From contig NW_017804021.1 of the NCBI RefSeq assembly GCF_001625305.1, positions 1,251,113 through 1,315,112 of the forward strand: a DNA stretch of 64,000 nucleotides, in the 5' to 3' direction. Shown here in pieces: positions 30,677-42,599 of this stretch. The notes beneath the pieces were generated by a model that was given only the letters and a program-made list of their open reading frames with translations, had not been told where the DNA came from and did no database searches. A program made the position numbers and the translations under genes. This stretch comes from Branchiostoma belcheri. Taxonomy: Eukaryota > Chordata > Leptocardii > Amphioxiformes > Branchiostomatidae. Each line of letters opens with the position of its first letter. Within the stretch, counting starts at the first letter, position 1.

Positions 30677-30852
30677 GCCTCTACCAGGCTTCAGAGGCGG
30701 CTGGAAAGAGTACCAAATTTTCCAAATAGACAGATAACATGCCGGAGGAGTTGGTCCGATAAAGGAGATAGCAGCGGCAAACTGTACTCCTTTAGCTTAC
30801 TTATTCAATCAATTTCTGCTCTTTCCAATCGCTTCTGAAGCCTGGTAGAGGC
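30677..30852. mobile_element. CTACCAGGC-family foldback MITE, full copy
   Basis: Terminal inverted repeats GCCTCTACCAGGCTTCAGA and their complement lie inside TA on both sides (30675-30676 and 30853-30854). The interior includes AGCGGCAAACTGTACTCC. TA flanks point to Tc1/mariner-type target choice. Confidence 0.88.
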
Positions 30853-31523
30853 TAGGTTCATAAGCCTAAGGTTTCCATGGATTGACATTTCCACTAAACA
30901 CGGTCTTTCTTGCCAACCGTCCCTAAATATAACCCTTTCCTCTGACGGAGTACTTTGATGTCTGCATCCTCCCCACAGGTATGTTTATTATGGGTAGAGA
31001 CTTAACCTCCGGCGCCCTTCCATTCATTCTGTCCGGTGTAACTCCATACTGCTACACCACACAGGCCCGTTACAATGGGGTGTAGATTGTGTTTCGGGTC
31101 GGAGGTCGGGCCATTCATCCTCGGTAACACAAGGCGCAGTTTACGTTCAGACGGAGTAACGAAAAGCCTGGCGGACATGAAACATCAACATCGGGGCCAT
31201 AGAAACCGGCAATAACGTTCTCAGGACATCGGCCACTGGCGATTAGAGGCTCTGTTGGGGTATTTAGACAAACGTGATCCCCAAGGACTATGAAAGAACA
31301 CAATTTCCCAAAAGTAACTCGTAAGCTTCTGTATTCCTGAGATATTGGAATGATTTTATGCATGATTCACAGTTGGTGTTTCTTCTGTGTTTGTTACCCT
31401 TTAACACACTTTTCTTGACTTAAAGTTGTTGTTAACCCCCTCAGTGCGCCTCCCAGAGATGAGAAAGTCGGATTGCGCGTGCCCGGAAGCCGCCGGGTTG
31501 CCCACAGAACTCTGACGGGCCGC

Positions 31524-31684
31524 ATGATGTCCTCTAACCGTCCCCTGTCCCGCCACCTGCCGAGCCGTGTACACTCCTCCTCACCTGCCGTGTCACACAG
31601 GTGAGCACCTGGCTGTCCTCCCTCCGCCGCATTGCACCTGAAGCCACCTGTTTCACGATCAGCTGCGACGAGGACCGTTGCCAG
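31524..31684 (+). other. Possible orphan coding exon(s)
   Basis: ATGATG at 31524 opens a frame that ends at a good donor (CACAG then GTGAGC at 31601). The following 83 bases stay open in another frame and end at a second good donor (CCAG then GTAAGG at 31685). GC content and codon pattern look coding-like, but neither stretch resembles a known protein and no partner exon was found. Confidence 0.2.
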
Positions 31685-34600
31685 GTAAGGGACAAGAACA
31701 ACAACTTACTATCCTTCTGTAGCACCTACATGTATCTAGTCCTCGGTCTAAGTATACATTGTCAACTAGGCCATCCAAGACATCAGAAACTGATTTCGTA
31801 CTGTTGTCTTTTAATCGTATTATGTCAAAGCTTTGCACTGGTAACACCTGGTTTAAGCCCCGGTAACACAGAGGGTACGGTGCATGTACAATGATTTTTT
31901 TCTCGACGATATCGCTATATGTCGTACGTTTGTGAAGAAATGGGTGCAAAGATTTGATTTTTAAACGTTTTTTCTCAAATCTACGACGTACAACGCGCTC
32001 GTCGCCGAAAATCATCTGTCGTATGTGCGTTTTAAGAGATGTACATGTATGTGACTGGCACGCTGTAAGTTTATAGTTTCAAGAACAACAACACTGATAA
32101 AAGACCGATACAATATTCCGGCTTTTCATCACAACCAGTTCCTCTTTCTTCTTTGTATTTCGCGTAGTTTAGTGTGATTCAAGCTAGAGTAGATCGACAA
32201 ATGGTGCCATCAAGGAGGACTTTGTCTTTAACACTGCTTCTTCGTAAAATCATTCTCTAGATCTGCGTAATTCTAATGCCACTGTCAGATTCGACACTGT
32301 ACGACAAGTCTGCGATATGTAAGCGTTACAGAGAGCTGAGGACATTTTTAGATACCTATTCTTCTCACTCTCAAGAAAAAAAAACTTATCGTCGACGGTC
32401 GGCTAACGTTCTGTCATAGCCCTTAGCTTACTGAAACTCCTACGAGCAATAGTAATGACTAATGTGACTGGAAGTAAAGACAGTTACGCAGGGGATATAA
32501 CATTACATGTATCTTGTGCGTAAATTGTAAACGCTTCCATTTTCCAGTCAATTAAACTCGGTGTGAAGGCAGCCATGGGCGCACTTATGTTCTAAGCTCT
32601 CTTAGTCTCTAAGTGAGTACCCTCAGGCTAATTTACGTACGTGCGGTCACATACTCACGTAGGCTACCTTAGTCGCTAGCGCCTGTTATAAAATTAAAGC
32701 AGTGTGACACCCAGGTAGTCTGGATGCAGACCTATAGCACCCTAGGACCTGAGTTACTTTCCTCGGGCCGCAGAGCCATATGAGCCCTGGAGCTGCAGGA
32801 GCTGGCCCGGTAGGCCCTGAAACAGTCTGGCAGCCAGGCTACTTTCCAAGAGCCTTCTCTCTGCATTACTGTAGGAAGCCTTTAATGTCGTACATGGCTA
32901 GCCTCCTGTGCAGAATTTTCTAGCGGCCTATGTTTTTATCATTGATTGCGGCGTTTCTTTTCGGGGAAAGGGGGGGGGGCATCGTGAGGATACTAGTAGT
33001 TGTATTAGTGACCGATACACCCTCACGGCGAAAACACCACAGCGCTCATAGACACAAACGTAGGCCGCTGGAAAGGTGTGCTACTTTGAGGCTAGTCCAT
33101 AATTTCCAACCAGATTCATTCGGGGGCATGTAGGAGACGATCAAATTGGCCACCCGGAGACGGGCCCCGGGCGTCCAACGGTTACAGGCGGCCAATATAG
33201 ACTCCCCTTGCCCCCAAGAATCTGCTTGAAGATTAAGACTTTCCCACGCCGGGATCTCCTGCCCTTACCGGCGATTAGCCGCCCGATCAGCCGCGTACAC
33301 CGCTTAGATACAAACAGCACTAAAGCAAAAGTCCCACTCTATATTTGTGTCATGATTTGTTTCCATTCTCGTTGTGATTTCATTAGGAAGCAATGTAGAC
33401 TGTTTTATAATCAAGTTTCATAATCAGCTTGCAATGTCGACCAAGACGCAGTCACATACGCCGTACGCGTACGATTTTTGGGGGGCTATGGGGTTTGCGA
33501 CAAATCTACGACAAAGCTATGAGAGTACCGACCATCAACAAGGATCCACGACAGACACACAGACAGCCAAAATTTTATCATCCACAAGCAGATATATTTT
33601 GGTGGCTGCAAAACAGTATCAAATTATTGGTAAGACAGTATCTGTATTCGATACACCACCTGAGGTCTGGCTGGCTAAAAAAAACAGATACCAGTACTAG
33701 TAAAAAACAATGAAGCCTGAAGAAAAACGCCTAAAACACGTCAAAACCAAGCTGAAACCTAAACATCTGCTTGGGGAGTAAAATTTTTGGTACAATACAC
33801 CCACGAGTCGACTGTCATGAGTTTGTCTTCAATTTGCCGTCGTCTAATATGACAAGGGGCTGATATTGTTAGGATACGAGAAGGATTTTTCTCTGTTTCT
33901 TAGTGATATGTGTTTTTTGTGTCCTGTTGCCCCTCAATGTTACCCCCTCTATGTAAAACACACCTGTTTCCTAACCGTTTAACATACCGACTGTATAAAC
34001 TGCCGGTCTTGTTTGTTGAACATTTTTTGTGACTAACGGATCCGTGGCGGGAGGGGTCAGCTGACAGGAATGGATTCTTTATTCAACGTTGAGAAACGTA
34101 TCAACGATTACAGCAACTTCGGCCTGTAGCTGTAACCTTCAAGCAGATGTAGGGATGAAAAATATCGTTACGGTAACGTTTTCTGGATGCCCTGGTTTTC
34201 TGACACACAACCTACTTGAAGGCATCCAATGCAATTTTAGGGCGGCAAAACAAAAGAAAAATACTCTGGATCAGGATTTCTGTCTGATATTGTCACTGTC
34301 ATTTCTTACCACATTTTCGTAATTTCATACTTGAAGCATTTGAAGAAGCCAAGTAATGGTTCTCCGTTGCATCGCATTTTTGCCTCACAAATATCAGCAT
34401 ACGCTATGGGATAGGATGATTCAACTTACTACATTAAAAATGACCAGAAAACTGACTTCGTTGCCCTGAAATCGGTTTGAGTGCCTTTATGGCGATTTTG
34501 TATATTCCAAATATTTGGAAGGTAGAAAAATGCACTTCAAATATCCGGGAATATACAAAGAAGTTTCATTCAGACGGCATTCCAGTTCTTTCCACCTGTC

Positions 34601-34836
34601 GTGTGAAGGGGGGTATTAGGTAGATGTTGTACCTGTACGTCCACACCTGGCGCTGCTGTGCGTGACGTCACGTTAGACTCAAGCAGTCGGAACTGTCCGG
34701 TGTTGTTTCTGCTCACGGACCGAGACGGGGTGGAAGGTTTTGTGTTCTGCCACCAGCACGGCGGATAGTCTTACAAATCTGCCCGCTCTGCCCGCCGCCA
34801 CACTCGTGTCAAACCTGTATTATCCTGGTGTTCAGT

Positions 34837-35000
34837 CTACCGCGGTTTGGGCGGGCTCTCTCGGGGTCTTAAGTACTAGTAGTTCTCCACCGCCCAGCTC
34901 AACTAGGCTCCCCGGTAGGAGTTTAGCAGGACTGGAGTTGGGCGGCGAGGAACTACTACAGGCCCGAAGAGAGCCCACTGAAACCGCGGTAGACTCCACA
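34837..35000. repeat. GC-rich inverted repeat upstream of the coiled-coil gene
   Basis: GTCTACCGCGGTTT at 34837 pairs with AAACCGCGGTAGAC ending near 34994, with further pairing of GGGCTCTC and GAGAGCCC. A diverged copy of the right half occurs at about 35770-35870, just before the coiled-coil start codon. Confidence 0.75.
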
Positions 35001-35940
35001 CCAGGACGATTTTGTACGATCTAGACCAGAAGCTCACAGAAGAAAATGGCTAATACACTCCGCCTATTCTACTGTACGGTTATGTGCATGTGTGTAAGCT
35101 ACAAAAACATGATAAAACCGTAGATATCAAGATAAGTTCTGTCAGAAAATTTTTTTTAGGTCATTGTCGACCGGCATATGAGCGCCCATAAACATATAAA
35201 CATAACAGAAGTAGACCCCGTGTTTCTTTGTAGTGCCAGTGTCGGCTATCCAGTTTCTGCCCAAACAAATCGGACTAGAAAGACGAGAGCACTATTTAAA
35301 CACTCACCTTCTCTTGTGGAAGGAATCAGGTACAGAAAATGTATCCTTCTGTATCTCTAACGGTAAACAATGAGCTGCCTTGTGTGCGTAAGCTACATTT
35401 GTACTCATAGTAAAGAAAATATAATCTGTATAAATCAGAAATGACCCTGTCTCTGTCCAAACTACATACCTGAATGGCCACAATATTTACGGATTGTATC
35501 CCCTTCCTGATAGGTTTCATATGTAAAATAACGTCGACCTCGCACCACTTAAAATAATACCTGACTGTGTGTATGTTTTTTGTTTTTAGTGACGTCTTGA
35601 AGTAAAGAGGGACTGTGGAGCTCTGTCAACGAGGTTCACTGCTGTGGATACGAGGAACGCTGCGCTGGATTCGGACGCAAAATGATGTGACCAGGCTGCT
35701 AGGACCACTTTTCTAAACTTTGCTGCTATTCGTATTGCTTTCCCGCGAAAGGAAAATATACAGACTCCTGTCGAGCAAAACTCCTACGGGTGCCTATTTG
35801 AGTCTGGCGGCGAAAAGCTCCTGCAGCCCCGAAGAGAGCCTGCCCCGACCGCGATAGACCGGACACCGGGCTAGTATATCTGTGTTCGCACCGTGCAATT
35901 TTTAGTGTCAGTGTGAGAGAACTGTACAATACCACCAGCC

Positions 35941-37212
35941 ATGACTATGGAAGAACTGCAGCAGAAGTACCGGTCCTGCGCCAAAGAGCTTCGCCTGTTT
36001 CACGGCGAACTCATCTCAAACGAGAAAAACGTGAAACGCCTCGGTCGAGACATCGCAGAGAACGAGACCCAACTGGAAGCCTTCCACCAAGAGATCCGAA
36101 AATCCGAGGAAGAGCTCAACAAATTCCACCAGGAACTCAGAGACAAGGAACGGAAAATCCTCGAAGGCTTCTACAAAGACTTAAAGAAAGACGGGAAAAG
36201 GACAGACCTTGAAGAAGACGACGGCTGGCTAAAGCCTCGCTACTTCAAATCGCCCGCTCCTGCAGAAAAACGTGAAAAAAGCAACGTTGAAGAGGAGTAT
36301 AGAAACAAATACTTAGAAGACTCCCGCTTGGTGATTAAACGTAAGGATCACTATATAGAGGAGGCTCAGAAACTTCTGGACGAAAAGGATAAATATATCG
36401 ACCAGTCTCGGGCCTTGGCCAGACAGAAGGACATCTACATTAAAGACTTCCGTAAGCTTGGAGAGACGAAGGACAGGTACATCCAGGAGTCGAAGCGGGT
36501 AGAAGAGGAGAGAGACAAGTGGTTGGCACAGATCAAGCAGCTAATGGAAGACACAGAGAACTGCGTGAAGGAACTGACCGGGACACGGGACAACATGACC
36601 AGGGAACTGGACAACATCAAGGTAAGGCTTAAAGTATGGCATGTTTAAGAAAATTACAGTAAATATTAATATCAGACAGATTTCTTCAACCAGAATATTT
36701 TTTTATCGTTTTGCCGCTCCGAAATTGCAATGGATGCCTATAATCTCCAATCAGATCTTTTGGTGACTACGTACCAGACAGTATCAATTTGTAAGACAGT
36801 ATCAAATTAGCTGCTATCTTCGCAAAGCGTAGTACTATGGGTCAGGGGGTGAAGTCTGCCATCTCTGACAGCCTTGTTGCCCGCTGTAGGAGGAAAGAGC
36901 GAAGATGCTGGGTGCCCTGGATACTTACGAGTTCGAATCGCAGAGGTACGCCAAGGAAAAGGAGCGACTTCGAGACGAACTGCAGCAGACCAAGTTAGAA
37001 AAGGACAGGATCACAAAAGAAAAGGACAAGTGAGTTGCTAACATGTTTTGATAGTGAGTACCCGGTCAGGAGATATTTCACACTCAAACTCATCGTTGAT
37101 CGAGTCTTACTACACACACTCACACAGACAGGCATAGAGACACACACTCACACAGACATACAGACACACATTTACGCACACACACACACATTTACACACA
37201 CACACACACACA

Positions 37213-37288
<76 letters not shown>

Positions 37289-38288
37289 TGCATGCATATG
37301 TATATATAAAGAGAATTCATTCCTGTTATTGCCGACGTTAGCAAGTGCTTTCTAATAATGCTGACCTGTTGCTTGCACATGTAGGTACGTGTTTGAAGAC
37401 TACAAGGGCCGGGAGCGGACCGCCAAGCTGAGGGAGGAGCTACACGGGATCAAACAGGAGAAACAGATGCTGGACAGGACAGTGCGCATGCTCAAGGAAC
37501 GTACCGAGAAGTACGAGGAGCGCATGCGCAGACAGGACAAGCATATCCACGACCTGAGCAGCCATATCCGGACCCTGACTCACGAGACGGAGAAGAAAAC
37601 TAGACTCATGGAGTCAGAGAAGGTAAGACAAGACGTCTCTAGCTACTTGACCTTGAGCGGTGACAATCCTCACCAGGATTGCCAAGGTCAACTTTTGATT
37701 ACCAATGGTAACACTATTGTCATCATTTAGATTTCCCTTCGTTTCTTCTTCTTCCTCTTCCGTTCCAAACAAATAAATGACCTGGGCCAGACAGTTGTCA
37801 CCAGGGTAACTGGCACTGTAACAGGCACCCTTTCCTATTGGGTTACATTATGTAGCAAGTGGCAGGACCGAGTATACTACTAGATAAATGTGTTTAAGTA
37901 AGAATGAACAAACATTACTAGGACTTTGGGGGCAATAAATATCTTTTGACTCTGAGCCCCTAACACCTTTTTGGTAGTGCGTGTGCGTTTTTATTGATGA
38001 CATTGACAGCTCAAGAAGTAATGAGTACATCTTTTTGAAGTTTATTTTTCTTGTTCGTTATCACAGGAGGAGCTACAGAAGGAGAAGAAGAAACTAGAAA
38101 AATCTCACACCAAATCTGAGGAGAAACTGAAGAGGAAGATCCAGGAGATGTCAGCCACGGTAGACAAGAAGGACCGAGAGATCAGCATCCTGGTGAAGAA
38201 GCTCAACACGCAGGCCAAACAGATAGAAATCACGCAGATCCAGCTGCACCAGAAGAAGACAGGCAAGGCGGCTGCGGGGGACAGTTGA
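35941..38288 (+). CDS. Coiled-coil protein with six 14-residue repeats
   Basis: Four exons, 35941-36621, 36890-37029, 37385-37622 and 38067-38288, join in phase to give 426 residues. The start is ATG at 35941; a second in-frame ATG is two codons on. The sequence is highly charged and almost entirely helical by composition. Residues 1-90 have heptad-like patterns with FHQE repeats. A short Pro-containing break lies at about 92-112. Residues 121-204 are six tandem 14-mers with the pattern K/R-D/N-x-Y/W-I/L (for example KDHYIEEAQKLLDE and KDKYIDQSRALARQ). The rest is continuous coiled coil, rich in Lys and Glu, ending GKAAAGDS-like. There is no signal peptide, membrane segment or enzymatic domain. 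I do not recognise the family. A cytoskeletal, centrosomal or ciliary structural role would be a guess from composition only. Confidence 0.85.
37105..37290. repeat. CA and ACGC microsatellite in intron 2 of the coiled-coil gene
   Basis: An imperfect (CA)n tract passes into a nearly pure run of about 20 ACGC tetramers (to about 37287), then into ATGC. Open frames across it on either strand are artefacts of the repeat. Confidence 0.95.
37735..37910 (+). mobile_element. GTTTACCTTC-family repeat, copy 3
   Basis: Shares TTTCTTCTTCTTCCTCTTCC, GACCTGGGCCAGACAGTTGT and TTGGGTTACATTATGTAGCA with the other copies. It lies in intron 3 of the coiled-coil gene in sense orientation. Confidence 0.65.
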
Positions 38289-38324
38289 TACGTGATGGAG
38301 GCTAGTTGCATGTGCAGAACTTTA

Positions 38325-38591
38325 GCTTCTACCAGGCTTCAGACGTGGCTGTACAAAGAAGTAGAAATTGGCGAAACTCAGCAGTAGTTTTTAGATAACA
38401 TGCAAGGGGAGTTGGTCCGCTAAAAGAGTACAGTTTGCCTTGTTCTCAGTTTAGGTCCACTAACTCCGTATCTAATCGGGAGCGGCAAACTGTACTCCTT
38501 TAGAGGACCAACTTTCCCTGGCATGGTATCTGTCTAAATTTATTTGGTCAAGTTCTACTATTTCCAGTCGTTTCTGAAGCCTGCTAGAGGC
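38325..38591. mobile_element. CTACCAGGC-family foldback MITE in the 3' UTR
   Basis: Starts GCTTCTACCAGGCTTCAGA after TA and ends CTGCTAGAGGC before TA. The interior has GTACAGTTTGCC and its complement GGCAAACTGTAC, making a long hairpin of about 267 bp. Confidence 0.85.
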
Positions 38592-39141
38592 TACCCTGCC
38601 ACATACGTCTTACAGGGTAGCGACGACAGATTGAGAGCGCTCTTATACCCCTGTCAAACCAGGCCATTGGAAGGCTATAAAATGAGTCTTTATGAGACTT
38701 GAACTACATGACTGTTTGTTAAACAACAGTAAATGTTTGTTAAACAACGCCCGAAGGGCATAACGTGCAATGGCAAACGGTGTCCTTTAGCCCGTATCTC
38801 CTTACTTGGGCCTTGCCAGAAAAATATTTCTATAACTTGTAAGCGTATCATGACTGAACTCTGCTGCATTGTGTATAAATAATTATGATTTGTCATTATT
38901 GTTTAGAAGAGATGCCACAACACGAGGTGGATTTTTCACAGATATATTTAGACATGTCTGATATATCATCTACATGTATTTGCACTTCACGTTATGCTGG
39001 ATTGATAAATACGTTCGACATTAATTTCACCTGAAATAAGGCCACAATATTGTTATTTAATTTTCTTCTCCACAATTTTTTCGAAAATAAAGATAGTATG
39101 AAGACGATGTAATGGAGTTATTTATGATGAAAGAACTCGAG

Positions 39142-39325
39142 ATGCTAAAGAAAAGTGTTACTCAAGCAACCGGATAGGTTTTGAAAACTAGTTACTAGTA
39201 CTGCCAGACGCTTCAAGTAGCATCCACTAATTTTCGTTTGTGAAAGTATGATAAAAAGTAGTGGATACAACTCGAAGCCTCTGTAGTCAAAATCTATCCA
39301 ATTTCTTGAGTTACACTTTTCTTGT
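39142..39325. repeat. Short inverted-repeat element
   Basis: AAGAAAAGTGTTACTCAAGC at about 39148 pairs with TTGAGTTACACTTTTCTT at about 39304, with about 120 bp between. Probably a decayed MITE. Confidence 0.5.
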
Positions 39326-39734
39326 GTATCTCACCACATGGATGTCTAACCTTCATCGACGCATAAAAAGAGATGGTGAAGACTAAAGAAAAAGCATACC
39401 AAAGGTTCTACGAGCGTTCCATGTCTTCTTTATTTTCATGGTTGCCTCTTCCTTGCAACCGATGTACGCATTGGCTATCGATTTACGTACTTGTAACTTG
39501 ACCCTAATCACATTGTAACACTTCTATTTTAGGCAACAATAATTCGTGGGCGTGGACCAATCCTAAATCATATTATTATTATTTAGCACAAAGATTGGTA
39601 GTTAACGTTTTCCACATAGTGGCCCAATCACACGAAATATACATCGAGGTAAAGTGTTATATTAATACATCTTCATAAATATATACAATTCTGTGGTTTT
39701 TCTGTATATCTTTATGGCTTTTTCGAGACTTGCA

Positions 39735-42127
39735 CTAGCCCGATTCTGTCGCTGGTCGCGTTTCGATGCGGTAGTCTGCTACAGTTCTACACGGTAGATA
39801 TTCGTACCGACATGGCAGAGGGACGGAGTCTTTTCTACAGGTCAGAGACAGTTCGTCTGCGACTGTTTGAGCGTTTTCCAGCTCTTGTGCGCGCTCCTGG
39901 CCGAGTAGACTCTTCACCGTGGCTTCCAAATCGAACAGGTAGTCGTCCGTTACCATGGGAACGGATGTCCTCATGAAGCGGGACAGCTTGAACAGGTACT
40001 CGGCGTTGTGTCCGCAGCGCCCCACAGCGGTCGCGATGGCTACTGCAGTTTCCTGCTGAGTGGACGACCCGAGATATAGCGGGTTTTCTTCGGTGGACAG
40101 GTAGACTAGAACTTCCCGTGTCGGCAGTGACTCGTCCGCTGGATGGAAGCGCGCCAACTCCGTCGTGTAGCCTCCCAGCGCCCCCTCGCGGATCGTAAGG
40201 TGCTGCAGCGCCCTCCTGACCTGGCCGTGACCTTTCAGTTGGTACGCCACACCCCATGTGACAGCCTGAAAACAAGCGACAAATTGTAATTTGATATCGG
40301 GAGGACAAGAAAACACAGCAGTCCAAAATAACTTGTTTTCGGAGGACCCCTATTAAAAGCAGGTGGTAACCAGGCTAAGCTATCAGTAACAGTGCTAGAG
40401 AAAGCCATTTTACATGTATGGAACAAACAATATAAAAGAAGAATGACTGCGACCTTTACGATTTGAGGACCGAAGTTGTTGACATTATCTTAGTCTCTAC
40501 TAGACAACGCCGGTTCATGATCAGTAGAATTTAGTCAAATAGCTCCGGGGAAAATATGGGCCAGGGGAGTTTATTCACTGTAGTGGGCCTTGTCTCCTTG
40601 CCAATTTTTCTTCCCATTTTTGCAGAATTCCACGATCCGTACCCCCGTAGGAAAGCCTGGTGGAAGCTAACATTATCCCACCGGTGTTTGGGTGGTTTTT
40701 AATGAGTCCCCCGCAGGAATGATAAACACTAGCACATGCTCAACCGCTCTAAACTAGCCCCGCCCCCGACGAGCCCCTAGTACTGCATGATGCAACAATC
40801 CATGATGCAATCCGCTACACACGTTACAGAATGCTCCGGGTTTAAATCTTAATGTTCCACGTTTGCGGATATTGCATGATTGTAGAACTCTGAGCTAATA
40901 ATAGCAAGATATTTAACTCACTTTTTGTACTTAAAAATTAGCAAGATTGGCGAAATCTTACGTTCCCCGAATACAACTTGTAGCACACCTCGCTCAATGC
41001 ATTGTTACGTCAAGCTAACTGTTCTAGTACATGGTTACCCACAAACAAACAAACGGTATATTTTACCGTCGAACAGTCGTAGAGTTTATAGCAAAACTCA
41101 CCTTTTTATCCGCGACCAGGGTAGCCACCCTCCCCGGCTGTAGGAAAAACACAAAGGGAAGGGTGTAAACAAACAAACAATAAACACAAGACACAATAAA
41201 CACACGATCTGGTGTACGGAGACGTTTAGACAAGGACGCAAATAATTAAAGAAATTCCTAAAATAATAATACCAGTTATTCCTTGGGTAATACTACGTGG
41301 CTATATCCAGATGATAGAGGCTTGTTGTGCTTTATTATTATTATAACAGGATGTTAGTAAACAGATACGTACGCATGCATGTCTACGGCATATAGATCCC
41401 GCTATCACACGGCCCGCTATCTAATGAGTACAGTTTAGTACAACTGTAGTCCGTTAGCAGACTAATTCCCTGGCATGTTATCTGTCTATTTGGTCAATTT
41501 CTACTCTTTCCAGTCGCTTTGAAGCCCCATAGAGGCTAGTGAAGATAACTGGTCCATGTTGAAAGCAGTGTTTCATGTTGCATCATCCTCGTGTTATACT
41601 ATATACAGGCTGGCGGCTGCCCTAAACGTTGGCAAAAGATTTTGATTTTTTTTTTTTTTACAGAAGCGTGGACTAAAGCTTAAGATGTGCGAATGAAAGA
41701 ACTCAATTACAGCTGAGATAATTTTCCACGAAGAATGGGTTGTATTTCCTGTGTACGTAATGCTAGCCGTACCCAAACAATCAAACGCTAATACATATCT
41801 GTCACGCGCCCTACTCACGAGGAAATTATTCATCACAAAGGACGGCTCAGAAAAAATGCCAGACCCTCGTGCGGGTAGATACCAAGGAAACCGAAATATT
41901 GGAAATATATATTTCTACTAATATGTAATGGGTGTGAAAGATGTTCTCACCTGGTCTGGCGTCCCTCTGTGTACCGTGTTGGCCTGCCAAAATCTTCGGG
42001 AGAAGCCCGGCACAGACCCCACAACTCGGGCGGTGTACGGGAAGCAAGTGTTCCACGTCAGAGAACCGTACCCGAACACCCACAGATCCGTCAGTTCGCC
42101 TCCTGGATCGGTCGCGGACGGTGCCAT
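39735..42127 (-). CDS. CHAC1: Glutathione-specific gamma-glutamylcyclotransferase (ChaC family)
   Basis: Three exons on the minus strand, 42127-41951, 41137-41102 and 40265-39735, all phase 0, giving 247 residues. The enzyme family degrades glutathione to 5-oxoproline and Cys-Gly in the cytosol. The substrate-binding loop VFGYGSLTW is at about 18-26. The [17 protein letters not shown] block and the PGRVATLV exon follow. In exon 3, [11 protein letters not shown] supplies the conserved acidic residue (Glu98 here) that is the catalytic Glu of the family. NPLYLG and [13 protein letters not shown] complete the fold. The C-terminal 35 or so residues are extra relative to CHAC2. The length (CHAC1 about 222, CHAC2 about 184) favours CHAC1, but an ancestral single gene is equally possible. 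The upstream region has ATF4-type motifs. Confidence 0.93.
41400..41536. mobile_element. CTACCAGGC-family MITE, decayed copy in CHAC intron 1
   Basis: The right half is clear: CCCTGGCATGTTATCTGTCT, ATTTCTACTCTTTCCAGTCG and AGAGGC before TA. The left arm is degenerate. Confidence 0.55.
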
Positions 42128-42430
42128 ATTAGGGATATCTTTGTGTAGACGTATATTTGCGATCGTGAAAGGAGAATTGTCGGTAGAAACTACCCAAAAG
42201 GAGCGAGGAATCAGTTCTGAGGATTTTCCACCGCAGCCGGAAGTTTTGCGGGAAGCGGGCGAGTTGACCTATGGTCCTGGCCAATCAGCGCGGAGATCTG
42301 GCACGTGGACCAATCAGGGCTCAGTGATTGTTGCATCATTTTCTGACGTCAAACGCGCGGAACAACACCAGGATTCCACAACATGCAGCGTGTCACGGGT
42401 CCAAACAAAATATTGGGTTTGACGTCATAT
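42128..42430 (-). promoter_or_regulatory. CHAC promoter region with ATF4/CRE and CCAAT motifs
   Basis: TTGCATCA at 42331-42338 (read on the gene strand as TGATGCAA, the C/EBP-ATF response element core) lies five bases from a perfect CRE palindrome TGACGTCA at 42344-42351. A second TGACGTCA is at 42420-42427. CCAAT boxes (reverse orientation for this gene) are at 42281 and 42310, and an E-box CACGTG is at 42302-42307. The composite site is about 205-225 bp upstream of the CHAC start codon. Human CHAC1 is a direct ATF4 target through ATF/CRE-type sites; conservation of the mechanism is inference. Confidence 0.6.
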
Positions 42431-42599
42431 TCCGCGTGTCCTTACTGGAGGAGATAAATGAGTGGAAAAGTACAAATGTTCTGTAGACTATCACACCCAT
42501 TGATTGCTACGTATTTTGCTGCTGACAAATAAGTATGATTACGCCCCAAATGCAAGAATTGTTCTGTAAAAAAAATGACGTTAACGTCATATCTAAGCG

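Larger units (their letters stand above)
26140..35940. other. Gene-poor 9.8 kb interval
   Basis: No protein-coding exon is convincingly supported. It contains repeats at 26390-26535, 28501-28647, 28650-28730, 30405-30640 and 30677-30852, a possible orphan exon around 31524-31684, a GC-richer stretch at about 32700-33300 and two related GC-rich inverted repeats just upstream of the coiled-coil gene (34837-35000 and 35770-35870). Distal untranslated exons of the coiled-coil gene may lie here but cannot be shown. Confidence 0.45.
38289..39734. other. Convergent 3' region between coiled-coil and CHAC genes
   Basis: It contains a MITE at 38325-38591 only 36 bp past the coiled-coil stop codon, an AATAAA at 39086-39091 that is the best candidate poly(A) signal for that gene, and an inverted-repeat pair at 39142-39325. 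No open frame is supported. Confidence 0.5.

Noticed and set aside
34740..35024. 94-residue plus-strand frame upstream of the coiled-coil gene.
   Set aside because: Most of it is the GC-rich inverted repeat. No splice link to the downstream coding exons could be found in a sensible frame.
37035..37380. Open frames on both strands with Thr-His or Ala-Cys-Val-Arg runs.
   Set aside because: They are produced by the CA/ACGC microsatellite.
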